Source: Parietaria judaica
Taxonomy: Eukaryota; Streptophyta; Magnoliopsida; Rosales; Urticaceae
Assembly (NCBI GenBank): GCA_954871525.1
Contig: OX940864.1
Location: forward strand, 11,216,001-11,280,000
Length of the DNA: 64,000 bases
Direction: 5' to 3'
Shown: positions 44,350-53,995 of the stretch, one piece after another
Numbering within the stretch: position 1 is the stretch's first letter
How the letters are laid out: each line of letters opens with the position of its first letter
Program-made: the position numbers and the translations under genes
The notes under the pieces: model-generated
The model's database searches: none
What the model saw: only the letters and a program-made list of their open reading frames with translations
What the model was told of the DNA's origin: nothing

Positions 44350-45215
44350 ACTTGTTGTCTTTAGGAAAAGTTGAAGCTGGCAAGTTTTCTAGATCAGTCG
44401 AGGAAGCATCAAAGTATCTGAAATTGATGAGTTGATCAAAACCTTTTGGTAGATTAGTGACCTTCTTACAGCCGCAATACGAACAATTAGCTTCTGTAAA
44501 TTCAACAATTCAAGATATCTTAAATTGGTGAGACGTCAGCGTTTGTAGATTATACAATGTGCATTAAAGAATTGGGATATCTTGCGAATATAGTATTGGA
44601 AAACTTCAGGAAATAAAGATGTCTCAAATTGGAGAATGAAACAAATGAATCAGTGCGACTATCAAATGAAATGGAGCAGCTCAACTCAAAGATTGAACCA
44701 ATGTGCTCCTCTTCAAAATTCTATTCGAGGCTAGAGAATGATAAAGTTCTCAAGCACCTAAACTCCAAAAATACATCGCAATATACTTCGGAGAGGCCAA
44801 GAACAAAGAACGATCAAAGTTCGCAAATGAACAACTTTAAAATTAAGTTTGAAAATCTCAGAGTAGTTATCTTAATAACCATATATGCAATGTGCGGCAT
44901 TGTCTCTTTTGCTAACTTCACAACTGACGTTTTCCTCTCTATTCGAAAGCAGTATTTGCCAGAAACAAATGTTGCCAAATAAACAATGAGATCATGCATA
45001 GAAAAATAAGTGATAACCTCACTGAATAGTTTTTTTTCTTTTTTTTTTTGAAGGCAGCTTTGCTGCAGTGGGGATCGAACCCACGACCTCCACTTTGGAG
45101 GTGGTGTGGAATTACCACTAGGCTATCCTAGCAACCACAACCTCACTGGATAGTTGAATAAGTGACATTGATACCAACTCATCAAAATACTAATCACCAC
45201 TTCTTCTATTCTTCT
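44350..45215 (-). pseudogene. NB-LRR fragment 2, copy B, interrupted by a SINE
   Basis: Counterpart of 31,990-32,760: MHDLIVYLATFVSGKYCFRIE at 44,814-44,999 and LRR text around 44,400-44,640. The SINE at 45,030-45,138 splits it just upstream of the MHD segment. Confidence 0.72.
45030..45138 (-). mobile_element. tRNA-derived SINE (109 bp)
   Basis: On the minus strand it starts GTGGTTGCTAGGATAGCC. It has a box A-like TAGCCTAGTGG (complement of 45,115-45,125), a perfect box B GGTTCGATCCC (complement of 45,071-45,081) and ends in an A-rich tail (T run at 45,030-45,049). It is flanked by a 15-bp target duplication, AACCTCACTGAATAG (45,015-45,029) and AACCTCACTGGATAG (45,139-45,153), differing at one base. 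Copy A has a single copy of this target and no SINE. RNA polymerase III promoter, tail and target duplication together identify a SINE mobilised by LINE machinery. Confidence 0.93.
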
Positions 45216-45239
45216 ATTTCCTTATGGTTGCTTCTAAAG

Positions 45240-45914
45240 ATTTTGAACTATTTAGAGAGAAATCAATTCTTCCTTTTCAAATTTGTAGTCTTTAAGAAAA
45301 ATTGCACAATAAGCAAAGCATCACTTTAAGGAAAGAAAATCATAACTCAATCTCAATGATGGAATGATGCTATTTCGCTTATCGGAGCTAGTAGAGAACC
45401 CGAACTTGTCTGTGCCGATTCTGGAGTTTTAATATATCTATTAAATTATATAAATTAAACAGTAGTTGATAATTTTTTCTTTGGTACAATCCTACGATAT
45501 TGTGCTCATGACATGTTCGATTCTCGATGGCTCCTACAATTATATATTTATTAAACTCGTAAAAAATACACATTTTTTTTTTTTTTTTGTATTTATATCA
45601 AAGATATAATTCTATGAATGAGACACTAGTTGATAACTTGTGCAATGGTAAGCGACTATGTTTTTGCGCTTATGTATGTTCAATTATCGATGGCACCTAC
45701 ATTTATATATTTAAACTCTTATTAGAATATACACATATTTTTTATTTTATATCCTAGATATTCAATCTAATGCGATAAAAAGATGGCACCTATATAACAT
45801 ATTTTTTATTTTATATCCTAGATATTCAATCTAATGCGATAAAAAGAAATTTATTATATAAAAATTAAAACAGACAACTATCCAAGCACTAAATTAGACA
45901 AATAGAATATAAGA
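45240..45914. other. AT-rich noncoding DNA, copy B
   Basis: No gene seen. It aligns with 32,761-33,401 and shares the duplicated CTAGATATTCAATCTAATGCG stretch. Confidence 0.5.
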
Positions 45915-46035
45915 AAATTGTACGAAATACCCCTTTTGTGTCAAACTTTTTAAAAAACTACTCATTGTGTGTGTAAAAAACAACTCATAATGAGTAGTTT
46001 TTTAAAAAGTTTGCACAAAATGGGTATTTCGTTAA
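45915..46035. mobile_element. Hairpin MITE in copy B
   Basis: CGAAATACCCCTTTTGTG... at about 45,925 pairs with ...CACAAAATGGGTATTTCG ending near 46,031. The stem continues through AAACTTTTTAAAAAACTACT and AGTAGTTTTTTAAAAAGTTT, with a loop of about 20 bases. It occupies the same position as copy A's larger MITE nest. No coding content. Confidence 0.8.
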
Positions 46036-46862
46036 TTTATATTCGTAGTTTCGTCTTATAGCTATTCCACCTCCTCCATATCAAACAAATAGTTAATTCA
46101 CATTATGCTAGATATCGGGTCAATGGCAAAGTAAGTATATACTCAATATTTTAGTTTTTGCAGTGGCATAAACTCAAAAAACAATTACGGCCATAATTTT
46201 CAATGTCCACTGTATTTTGTTTTTATCTAGAATTTTATCAACTTGTTGTTAATTTGGTCAATACTAAAAAGGAAAATAGAATATGGCTGATAATATCTAA
46301 AATAGATACGTGGCTAAAATTTAATTGCATATCCAAAATTCTGAAATTCGAATAAATTGATTAAATAATTGATGTAATTTCAAAGAAAAACAATATTGTA
46401 GATATTGAGAATTTTGACTGTAAAAAAAAAAGAGTAAGATTTATACCACTACAATAATTAAATTATTTATGAATATTTATGCCGCTATTAGCTACTAGAA
46501 TAATAGTTTAATTAAAATGTTATTTAATTTTAGAGGATTTAAAATATTATCTACAACATATAGCATCTAGTATATGATAATACGAATATCCGATATAGTC
46601 GACCGGCATATTCTAGAAATCATATAAAACACGTCAATATTTCATTTTGGATTTAAATTCAAATGATTAGTACTTGGTAGATTATATTAATACTTTTTAA
46701 AAGTTGAAAAGTATTTTTCTAAGGATAAAAAAGCTATTCCTTTTCAGTTATCTATACTCATTTTCGTTTTTTTCTTTCTTTCTTTTAAACCACCACCAGA
46801 ATAAAGATAAAAGTAAGCCGGTAAGAAAAATGAGAGAAAGGAAGAAATATACACAAAAACAA
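46036..46862. other. AT-rich noncoding DNA with the empty gypsy site, copy B
   Basis: No gene seen. It contains GATACGTGGCTAAAATTTAA (46,307-46,326), the unoccupied target of the gag-only element found in copy A. Confidence 0.7.
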
Positions 46863-47545
46863 GGGAAAATAGCGGCGAAAGTCCTTAACTCTGTATATTT
46901 GTTACAGTTAAGTCCTTATACTCAAATTTTGGTGGCAAAAGTCCCTACCGTTAGAATCTTGTTGCATATCAGTCCTCCTGCCATTATCATGTTGTTAAGT
47001 GCCACGCTGGCTATATATGTGTCATCCATGTCACCAAAAGAAATTAAGGCAAAAGTACCAAAAGTAAAAAATACTAAAAAATTCTAAACTGTTAAATTCA
47101 CATAGCGCGGTGAAATTAAGCCACATTTTTTAATGGATCCACCATTGTAAGCTATATATCCAATCCCAGCGTCAATTACAGAATTTCAAGAAAGAAAGTG
47201 AAAATATATGTAAACGGCAAAATAAATCGCAAAGAAATAAGAAAATGACAAGAATTTTCAAAATGGTGGATCCATTAAAAATGTGGCTTAATTTCACTAT
47301 GATATGTGGATTTAACGGTATAGAATTTTTTTGAATTTTTTACTTTTAGTACTTTTGCCTTAATTTTTTGGTGACATAGATGACAAGTATGCAGCCAATG
47401 TGACACTTAACGATATGAGAACGGCATAATAAGGACTAATGTGGAACAAGATTCTAACAGCAGGGACTTTTACCACCAAAATTTAAGTATAGGGACTTAA
47501 CCAACAAATATGCAGAGTTAGGGACTTTCACCGCTATTTTCCCCC
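46863..47545. mobile_element. Long-TIR Mutator-like MITE, copy B (683 bp)
   Basis: Counterpart of 40,928-41,609 at the equivalent site, with the same ends and an ACAAAACAA right flank (47,546-47,554). It inserted before the segmental duplication. Confidence 0.9.
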
Positions 47546-47666
47546 ACAAAACAATAAATAATCTCAATGAACGAAAAGTTATAATAAAATAATTTTGTTT
47601 AATTATTATTAACTAATTTATACATAATGTAACTGGTGAATTAGTTTTTTTTTTTTTTTTAAGCTA

Positions 47667-47836
47667 CAGTAGAACCTCTATAAATTAATACTCGATAAAT
47701 TTATAGTCGCGATTAATTAATAATTTTCTCCGGTCCCGACTATACTAACGTAGTTCAATTTTTACCTCGATAAATTAATAAACTCGATAATAAATTTCTC
47801 TGGTCCCAACCTTATTAATATATAGAGGTTCAACTG
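47667..47836. mobile_element. Emigrant/Lemi-like pogo-type MITE (170 bp)
   Basis: Starts CAGTAGAACCTCTATAAATT and ends with the inverse of CAGTTGAACCTCTATATATT, flanked by TA (47,665-47,666 and 47,837-47,838). Copy A has the undisturbed sequence AAGCTAATTAAC. The terminal repeat closely resembles that of Arabidopsis Emigrant/Lemi1, as recalled from the literature, which points to mobilisation by a pogo-like transposase. Confidence 0.85.
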
Positions 47837-47925
47837 TAATTAACACTTATTTTATGGAACAATAGAAAATCAATATTTAAAATATAGTTCACCAAACTTT
47901 CTTGATATGAAACACTAAAATTACA

Positions 47926-47931
47926 TTTATT
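47926..47931 (-). terminator. Candidate polyadenylation signal of BBI copy B
   Basis: AATAAA on the minus strand, about 125 bp after the stop codon. The same word is present at the equivalent place in the other BBI copies. Confidence 0.4.
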
Positions 47932-48053
47932 CGAAAGCCTCGAAGCAAAGGATGATCAAGGCAATGGCAAGCTCTAATGACCGAGTCATGATCATTTGAG
48001 ATTATTACATATATAGCTTAGATAGAATATATAGATACATCAACTCGGTATGA

Positions 48054-48962
48054 TCAGTTGATGCCGAGGGTTTCGCAAGCATCGACCTCGTAAGTGCACC
48101 AACACTGCGGTGGAATACTTCTGGTGCACGCGCAAGGGCAGCCGCACCTCCACGGGCATCCACCAACCAGCCGGTCTGTCTGGCTGCATTTCGTCTGGCC
48201 GGACTCCTCCGTGCACTCACAGGTTGAAGTGATCTGTGCCTCGCCTACACGTTCGTCGCCCGAAAGGGAATTAGCGATACAAGAAAAAAAGTATTGATTC
48301 GGAGTATGGCCATATATAATTAGTAGGAGAAAATGAGGCAATGATTATTTGTATATTATAGGAAGGATTCTTCGCTAAAAGGAGACAACGGAAGAACATG
48401 ATTTATAAAGTCATGAATTACTATTTTGCTGTTAAATTACTTTTGTCACTAAATTTCATAATACTTAAGATGCTACTAATGTTGAGTGTGAAGCCTAATC
48501 TACACGAAAGCGCTACCGAGACCCGACGCAGAGCAGTCAAGCTGATCGACCTGGGTTTATTTTTCGCTTATAAGGCTTGTAGCCGTCATTAGTGTGTTTT
48601 GTAGCACAAATTGAGAGAAGGCGAGATTGAGGGTGTAACCAGAAACTCCGATTGAGAGATTGATAGTGGATCGAGATTTACAGGCGGCAAGTGGACGTAC
48701 CTCCTACACTGGGAGCGAATCACTATAATTCTGGTGTCGATTTCAATTTCGTTTATCGCTTTTATCGTTTTTTGAATTGGGAACTAGGGCTAAATTCCTA
48801 ACAACTAATTAATTAACATATTTAGAAGTGTAGGTAGGATTCATATGGACAAACTCCTATTAGAGTCTCGTTCTTATTTTCTTTGTATTTTCCGAATAAC
48901 AGTCCCGTCGGGATCCGGATTCGCTTGCAATTGAATATATGGTCTCCATCTTCTACTTAATA

Positions 48963-49008
<46 letters not shown>

Positions 49009-49117
49009 GCACATATAAGAGACTGTAAGAGAAAGAAAAGAATAAGGATTAATTAGTACCTATAGCAGCTGAAACCAAGAGCACTAAGAGCACGATTGAG
49101 AGCTTGTTGAAGGCCAT
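48054..49117 (-). CDS. Bowman-Birk-type trypsin inhibitor, intact member (82 aa)
   Basis: Two exons on the minus strand: exon 1 49,060-49,117 and exon 2 48,054-48,244. The intron has GT (49,059-49,058) and AG (48,246-48,245) borders, and the phases join exactly within Gly20. Residues 1-19 (MAFNKLSIVLLVLLVSAAI) are a clear signal peptide, with cleavage likely near residues 20-23. The mature part has 11 cysteines and the loop CTRSIPPQC (59-67), with P1 Arg61 and the cis-Pro pair of Bowman-Birk inhibitors, so secretion and trypsin-like protease inhibition are predicted. Only one reactive loop is present; the second BBI head is absent. The odd cysteine count means one Cys may be free or pair between chains. 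The intron carries a 324-bp solo LTR and a (TA)n tract. Alternative names would be single-headed or SFTI-like inhibitor. Confidence 0.87.
48480..48803 (+). mobile_element. Solo LTR, 324 bp, in the BBI copy B intron
   Basis: Starts TGTTGAGTGTGAAGCC and ends AATTCCTAACA, flanked by ACTAA on both sides (48,475-48,479 and 48,804-48,808). Copy A has the single target GCTACTAATTAATT. The 3' part (GTACCTCCTACACTGGGAGC...AATTCTGGTGTCG) resembles copia-type LTR ends. The small size fits a TRIM or small copia family. Confidence 0.88.
48964..49007. repeat. (TA)n microsatellite in BBI copy B intron
   Basis: About 22 TA units. Confidence 0.95.
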
Positions 49118-49182
49118 TTTGATTGGGAAATAATTGAATGAGATTTAGACGTTGTGATATGATATAACAAGCTTCTTCTGCT

Positions 49183-49192
49183 TGGTATATAT
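49183..49192 (-). promoter_or_regulatory. TATA box of BBI copy B
   Basis: The minus strand reads CCTATATATACC about 70 nt upstream of the ATG, a normal plant spacing for a leader of roughly 40 nt. Conserved at the matching position in copy A (about 42,723-42,733) and in the relic at 21,245. Confidence 0.6.
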
Positions 49193-49256
49193 AGGCTAAT
49201 CTAATCATGTGAGGAGTTAGGTCTAACAGATAAGATCAACATTAAAATATTAATAT

Positions 49257-49275
49257 ACGTGTCTGTTTACACGTG
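49257..49275. promoter_or_regulatory. ACGTGT...ACACGT palindrome upstream of BBI copy B
   Basis: ACGTGTCTGTTTACACGT, about 140 bp upstream of the ATG. Conserved in the other BBI upstream regions. ACGT cores are typical bZIP (ABRE/G-box) sites, so stress or abscisic-acid responsiveness is a reasonable inference. Confidence 0.5.
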
Positions 49276-49531
49276 TAAATGTGATTTCTATTGTAAATGT
49301 GATTTCAAATGTTTCGTCGTTGAAATAATAAATGCAGCAACTAATTGACGCAAATAAAAGCTTGGGACCATGCGAAGCCTTTGTTTATAATTTCCTTAAG
49401 TTGTATCTATCTACACAAATATTTTATTATGGTTTATGAGCTTTCCCTAGACATCAAATTTGACGAAAAGTGGGGTTATATATTCTATTGACATTATTGA
49501 GGTTACGACTTATAAGAGCTCAAAGCATGAG

Positions 49532-49654
49532 GCGGAAGAGCAATGCTTGGAGCCAGGGGTGTTATTAAAACTCGAAAAATACAGGTTTTGAATCACATTC
49601 GGATGCTTGGAGCCAGGGGTGTTATTAAAACTCGAAAAATACAGGATTTGAATC
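49532..49654. repeat. 60-bp tandem duplication
   Basis: TGCTTGGAGCCAGGGGTG through TCACATTCGGA occurs twice back to back (from 49,535 and 49,595), with one substitution. No gene is evident around it. Confidence 0.9.
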
Positions 49655-49910
49655 ACATTCGGATCGGATTCGAATTATTAAAAAATAAATTTATTTGGTT
49701 TAAAATCAAATTAATCAGATTTGATTTGTCAAAAACCGCATCCAGATAAAAACTGAATCCGAATTTCAGATTTGAAGGTTAAAAAATTTGGAACCCAATT
49801 AATAAGTTACTAAATATCAGATTTTTAAAATATTTTATACTTTTTCTTATTATAAAATTTGAATTTATTTTAAAAGTCATATATATATATAATATATTGT
49901 AATTCAGTAG
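49655..49910. other. AT-rich noncoding DNA
   Basis: Nothing recognisable up to the LINE tail. Confidence 0.4.
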
Positions 49911-50085
49911 TTTTTTTTTTTTTTTTTGTGGAAACTGGACTAATGCATTAGATGAGGGAGGAAGAATCCCGATGAGTACAATTAGCAAGCCAATCAGGGC
50001 AATTAAAAGCCCAAAAGTCCGAGACTAGGTCGGTGAGCCGGTGCTTGGCAATGCAATTTGCCGACTCATTACAAATTCTAGGAGC

Positions 50086-50694
50086 TTACCGGCAAACCCT
50101 GGAAAGCACACCCGTGCTAATAATATTCCCTATGCTAGCAACAATTGGTCCTTGGAGACATTGGATGTGTTTTCCGCTAACAAGCTTGACCGCTCTAAGG
50201 CAATCGGATTCCACCTCCGCAATGGTCCAACCCCAAGCTTGAACAAAAGCCAAACTGTGGTGCATGGCTTTGCGTTCAGCCGTCAATGCCGAATCCACAT
50301 CCTCGAAAAGCATGGCCGTGACACCCATAACGTGACCCATATGATCTCTCACAATGCCTCCGACCCCGGCCCGTTTTGTCCTCGGATCCGAAGCCGCGTC
50401 CACATTGAGTTTTAGCCCTCCATTCTCCGCTCTAGTCCACCCGGATAGTGTCGCGTTGCGTGCTCGCATAGGCACCTCCGGAGTTCGGTTGCATTTCTTG
50501 AAGTTGTCGAACCAAGAGTATACTTCCTCGACCCACTCCTCCGGGGACTTAGAGAAGTTCTCGAACATTCTTGTATTTCGATCCGACCATGCCTCCCATG
50601 GAAGTCCGCAAAACAACTCCAAGTGAGTAGTTGATAGCCCATCAAGGGCCCTAAAACAAAGCTCACAAAACGAGATAATCCTCGTTTTCTCCAC
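50086..50694 (-). pseudogene. LINE RNase H domain
   Basis: Contains KLNVDAASDPRTKRAGVGGI and ALTAERKAMHHSLAFVQAWG, the plant LINE RNase H pattern with catalytic Asp and Glu. It is out of frame with the RT. Confidence 0.8.
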
Positions 50695-50917
50695 CCACCT
50701 TTGCAGAACCGAAGCACCCCAAATTTCTTAAGCCCTTATACAATCCCATACCGCATGGAAAGCGTCCTCCGATAGAGCCCCGCAAAAAGCTACAAAAGGG
50801 GAGACATTCAATACCTCGGCCGCGGAGCGCCCCGAAAGTTGGAAGCGCGTCAAACCACGTACGCCACACTAGATGCTTAACCTCCGGGAGGATGTGAGAA
50901 AGTATCGCCCCCAACAA
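50663..50917 (-). pseudogene. LINE zinc-finger (zf-RVT) remnant
   Basis: HILPEVKHLVWRTWFDALPT resembles the region after RT in plant LINEs, where W-R-xx-x-LPT is typical. Truncated by frameshifts. Confidence 0.6.
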
Positions 50918-51217
50918 AGGCTTTTACCAAGGCTGTGAGAAAGTCCGGATGTTATCTTCGCCGATTTGCCATCGGAGACCGCGTCGAACTAAGTCTCGCC
51001 CCCAATAAAGGCTTTTACCAAAGAATGAGAAGTGAGGCTTACATTCTACGTCAAGGACCGATGAGTTCGGGAAATACTTAGCTTTGAAAACTTTTGCCAT
51101 AAGACACTCGGGGTGTTGAATAATGCGCCACGTGAGGCGACCGACGAGAGCGCGGTTGAAGTCGCCAAGATCTTTAAAGCCTAGCCCACCCTCCGTCTTA
51201 GTTTTGGCGATTGTCTC

Positions 51218-52433
51218 CTAACGTTTCCAATGTGTTTTCCTTTTATCCTCCGTACTACCCCACCAAAATCTAGCTATAAGACTATGGATCTCATTGATGG
51301 TGGTGGTAGGGAGTTTAAAAAGGCTCATAATGTATGTCGGAATCGCTTGGATTACCTGTTTTACGAGAACCTCTCGGCCTCTTGCCGAGAACATTGTTGC
51401 TTTCCATCCCCGGAGAAGTTTGTGGATTCTTATAGTGAACTTGTTAAAAAGCTCCACTTTGTTCCTCCCAATGTGGGTCGGGAGTCCACGGTAAGATTCA
51501 AGCGCTTCCACTACGGGCATATGGAGGAGATTGGAGAAGTGAGCCGCCGATGTCTCCGAGATATTACTAGAACAACACATCATGGACTTATCCATATTAA
51601 CCTTTTGACCCGACTCATTTTTCATACGTCACTAGGGTTGAGGAGATAGTATGACAACAATCATCATTGACCTCGCAAAAAATGATGTTATCATCCGCAG
51701 AAAGGAGATGAGAAACCGGGGGTGCCGCGGGTCGACACGAGAAGCCATGAAGGAGGCCCAATCTCTCTTGACCTCAAATGAGGGCGGAGAAGCCTTCCGC
51801 ACAAACTAGAAAGAGATACAGGGAAAGAGGACATTCTTGCCTAAGGCCTCTTGACGCACCGACGTGTCCTCCAATCTTCCCGTTGATGACCACGGAGAAA
51901 ACCGGGGTAGAAATACAATCTTGGACGACCTTAATCACCCTCTCACCGAAACCCATTCTCTTGAGCATAGCAGGGACGAACCCCCATTCAACGCGGTCAT
52001 AAGCTTTGCTCATGTCTAATTTAAGATCCAAAACCCCTTTTTTGTGTTTAGTTGTCTTCTTGAGGGAATGTAAAAGCTCAAATGCGATTGCGGCATTGTC
52101 CGTGATGAGCCTCCCGGAAACAAAGGCACTTTGAGAGTCGAAAATAATGGAAGCGAGGGCCCCCTTGATCCGGTTAGCCACTACCTTTGTGACAATCTTA
52201 AGGAGCACGTTACAAAAGTTAATTGGATGGAAGTCTTTGACGAACTTCGGGTTTTTCACCTTCGGAATGAGAACTAAGTTCGTGGCATTCCAACCCCTTG
52301 CACTAATCGTCGCATTGAGATCCTCCAAGCATTCATGGCGGACTTTCAGGCCCACGGTCTTCCAAAAGGTTTGGAAAAAAATTGCATGGAATCCATCGGG
52401 CTGCGGAGCCTCTCTCGTTCCTCTGTTATCCAA
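51218..52433 (-). pseudogene. LINE reverse transcriptase
   Basis: Frames at 51,774-52,433 and 51,218-51,625. Motifs: GFHAIFFQTFW, HPINFCNVLLKIVTKVVANR, QSAFVSGRLITDN, LKLDMSKAYDRVEW, GLRQECPLSLYLF. The catalytic box reads LSADD near 51,690 instead of FADD. The downstream frame has VNMDKSMMCCSSN. Substitutions in the GLRQGDPLSP-type motif and the ADD box add to the frameshifts. Confidence 0.85.
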
Positions 52434-52813
52434 TCCCCTCGCTCATTATGGATGTCGCGTATAAGGTTTTAGGGACTTTCTACGAACCGCTCTCGAGTGA
52501 AAGTATGCCGAGTTTTTGTCCCCCCCCCCCTAAGCCAATCTGCTCGGGCCCTTTGCCTCCAAAAATTTTCCTCGACCATAAGCGACTCGAGTTCGGAACC
52601 AACCCTTTTAGCTTTGTCACGGTTAGCCAGTTAACAAGCCTCGTTGTTGATTTTCTCTAGGCGTTTAGAGAGGTTCCGAATCCGCCCTTCTTTATGGCCG
52701 AAGGAACATCTAGCCCATGCCTGAAGAGCTTTTCTACAATCGGTGAGGCCCGAGACACAATCGCCGGACCGAAGAAGTCCCGATCCACCTAGCCAAGTGT
52801 CTTGAACCACGTT

Positions 52814-53781
52814 TTAACAATTCACATCCAAGAGCCATCTCGGTTCAAAGGCCCATCTCTTAAGAGAGTTCGACGAGGCTGTGTCAATTGTGGGGCTAGC
52901 CGACGTGTCAATAAGAATAACCCGGTGATCGGATCCCCAATAGTCCAAAACTTCCACGATGCTCGTCGGAAATAAATTCGTCCATGCAAGATTCGCGCAT
53001 GCGCGGTCGAGTCGGCATTGGACGTTGTTACCGCCGCATTGCATATTGTTCCACGTGCACATTTCTCCTTGGTACCCAAGATCAACCAAACTGCATGCTT
53101 CAAGAGTCTCCGCAAACCGGTTCATCTCAAACGGTCTCCGTCGAACCCGGCTTACGTGTTCAAAATCAAAGAGCACCTCGTTGAAATCACCGGCACACAT
53201 CCACGGCCTATCATCATGGTTATGGAGTCTACGAAGTAAATCCCAAGAGACGTGTTTAGAACTCTTACCCGGTTCGCTGTAAAAGCTCGTGAAGCGTGAC
53301 ATGGAGCCAAGCTCATCTTTGATCTCAACGTCAATGTGTCCTTTGTTGAAGCTTCGAACGGTGGCATCGATCCTATCGTTCCAAAGAATGTAGAGGCCGC
53401 CACTTAAACCAATAGCGCATTAACTCCAAAGCCGTTGGGAAAATCGAGCCGCCATTTCAACTTGTCCATTCGTACTCCTCTAAGTTTCGTTTCCGAAAGA
53501 AAGAGGAGGTCCGGTCGCCGCTCACGAATAAGCCTTCGCAAGCGGCTAGTCACCCGAGAATTGCATAATCCTCGGGCGTTCCAAGGTAGGATTTTCATTG
53601 TGACCGGTCGGCTCGCCGCCGATATGTCGGACCTCCTCGGGTCAGTGCCGTTCTTGTTAGAATCTTCAACGTCCATCCCCTCCTCCCCATCGGGTTCGTG
53701 AGAAGCCTCGCTTCCCTCCCCTCCTTCATCTTTCCTTCTCCTTTTCCGACGTCCCTTCGAAACTGAGTTTGCATGGACCAT
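52814..53781 (-). pseudogene. LINE apurinic-type endonuclease
   Basis: Starts MKILPWNARGLCNSRVTSRL, continues RPDLLFLSETKLRG, then in another frame WMCAGDFNEVLFDFEH, MCTWNNMQCGG, RLDRACANLAW and GSDHRVILI. These are the endonuclease/exonuclease/phosphatase motifs that nick the target site. Two frameshifts near 53,300-53,400. Confidence 0.85.
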
Positions 53782-53995
53782 GACAATGTGACATCATCGA
53801 TGTCGTTGCGAGTGCAAGCGACAAAGTTAGGCAAAGGGTGTCGTTTAGTTGAAGGCTCAGATTTAGCAAAAGAAGTGAGTTGTCGTTTTGTGAGGAAATT
53901 AGACTCCATTTCTTTGAGGAGCCCAAGGGCAGAGCCCATGCCTTTTTCTTCTCCCAACGCACCGGCCATGGGTGGTATAGGGCCCAGGCCCAGTT

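Larger units (their letters stand above)
44013..49436. repeat. Segmental tandem duplication, copy B
   Basis: Direct repeat of copy A. The junction at 44,010-44,013 fuses BBI upstream DNA (TACACAAATATTTTATTATG) to the middle of NB-LRR fragment 1, which marks the unequal crossover. Private insertions are a SINE, a pogo-like MITE and a 324-bp solo LTR. The private hairpin MITE sits at the same site as copy A's MITE nest. Confidence 0.92.
49911..53995 (-). mobile_element. L1-type LINE, decayed, about 4.1 kb
   Basis: The minus-strand order is endonuclease, reverse transcriptase, zinc-finger region, RNase H, then a poly-A tail (T run at 49,911-49,927). This is the plant L1 layout with a terminal RNase H. 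ORF1 is mostly missing; only a basic stretch (GRRKRRRKDEGG at 53,730-53,760) precedes the endonuclease. The 5' end near 53,995 is not sharply defined and I could not find a convincing target duplication. Several frameshifts separate the domains. Confidence 0.85.

Noticed and set aside
45050..45138. tRNA gene on the minus strand
   Set aside because: Box A and box B are present, but cloverleaf arms do not close. There is a poly-A tail and a 15-bp target duplication, so it is a SINE.
46704..47087. 127-codon plus-strand ORF in copy B
   Set aside because: It runs into the arm of the Mutator-like MITE and is broken in copy A, so it is chance coding.
49911..53995. Target-site duplication of the LINE
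   Set aside because: I compared the sequence before the T run (TGTAATTCAGTAG) with the DNA around 53,990-54,130 and found no convincing match.
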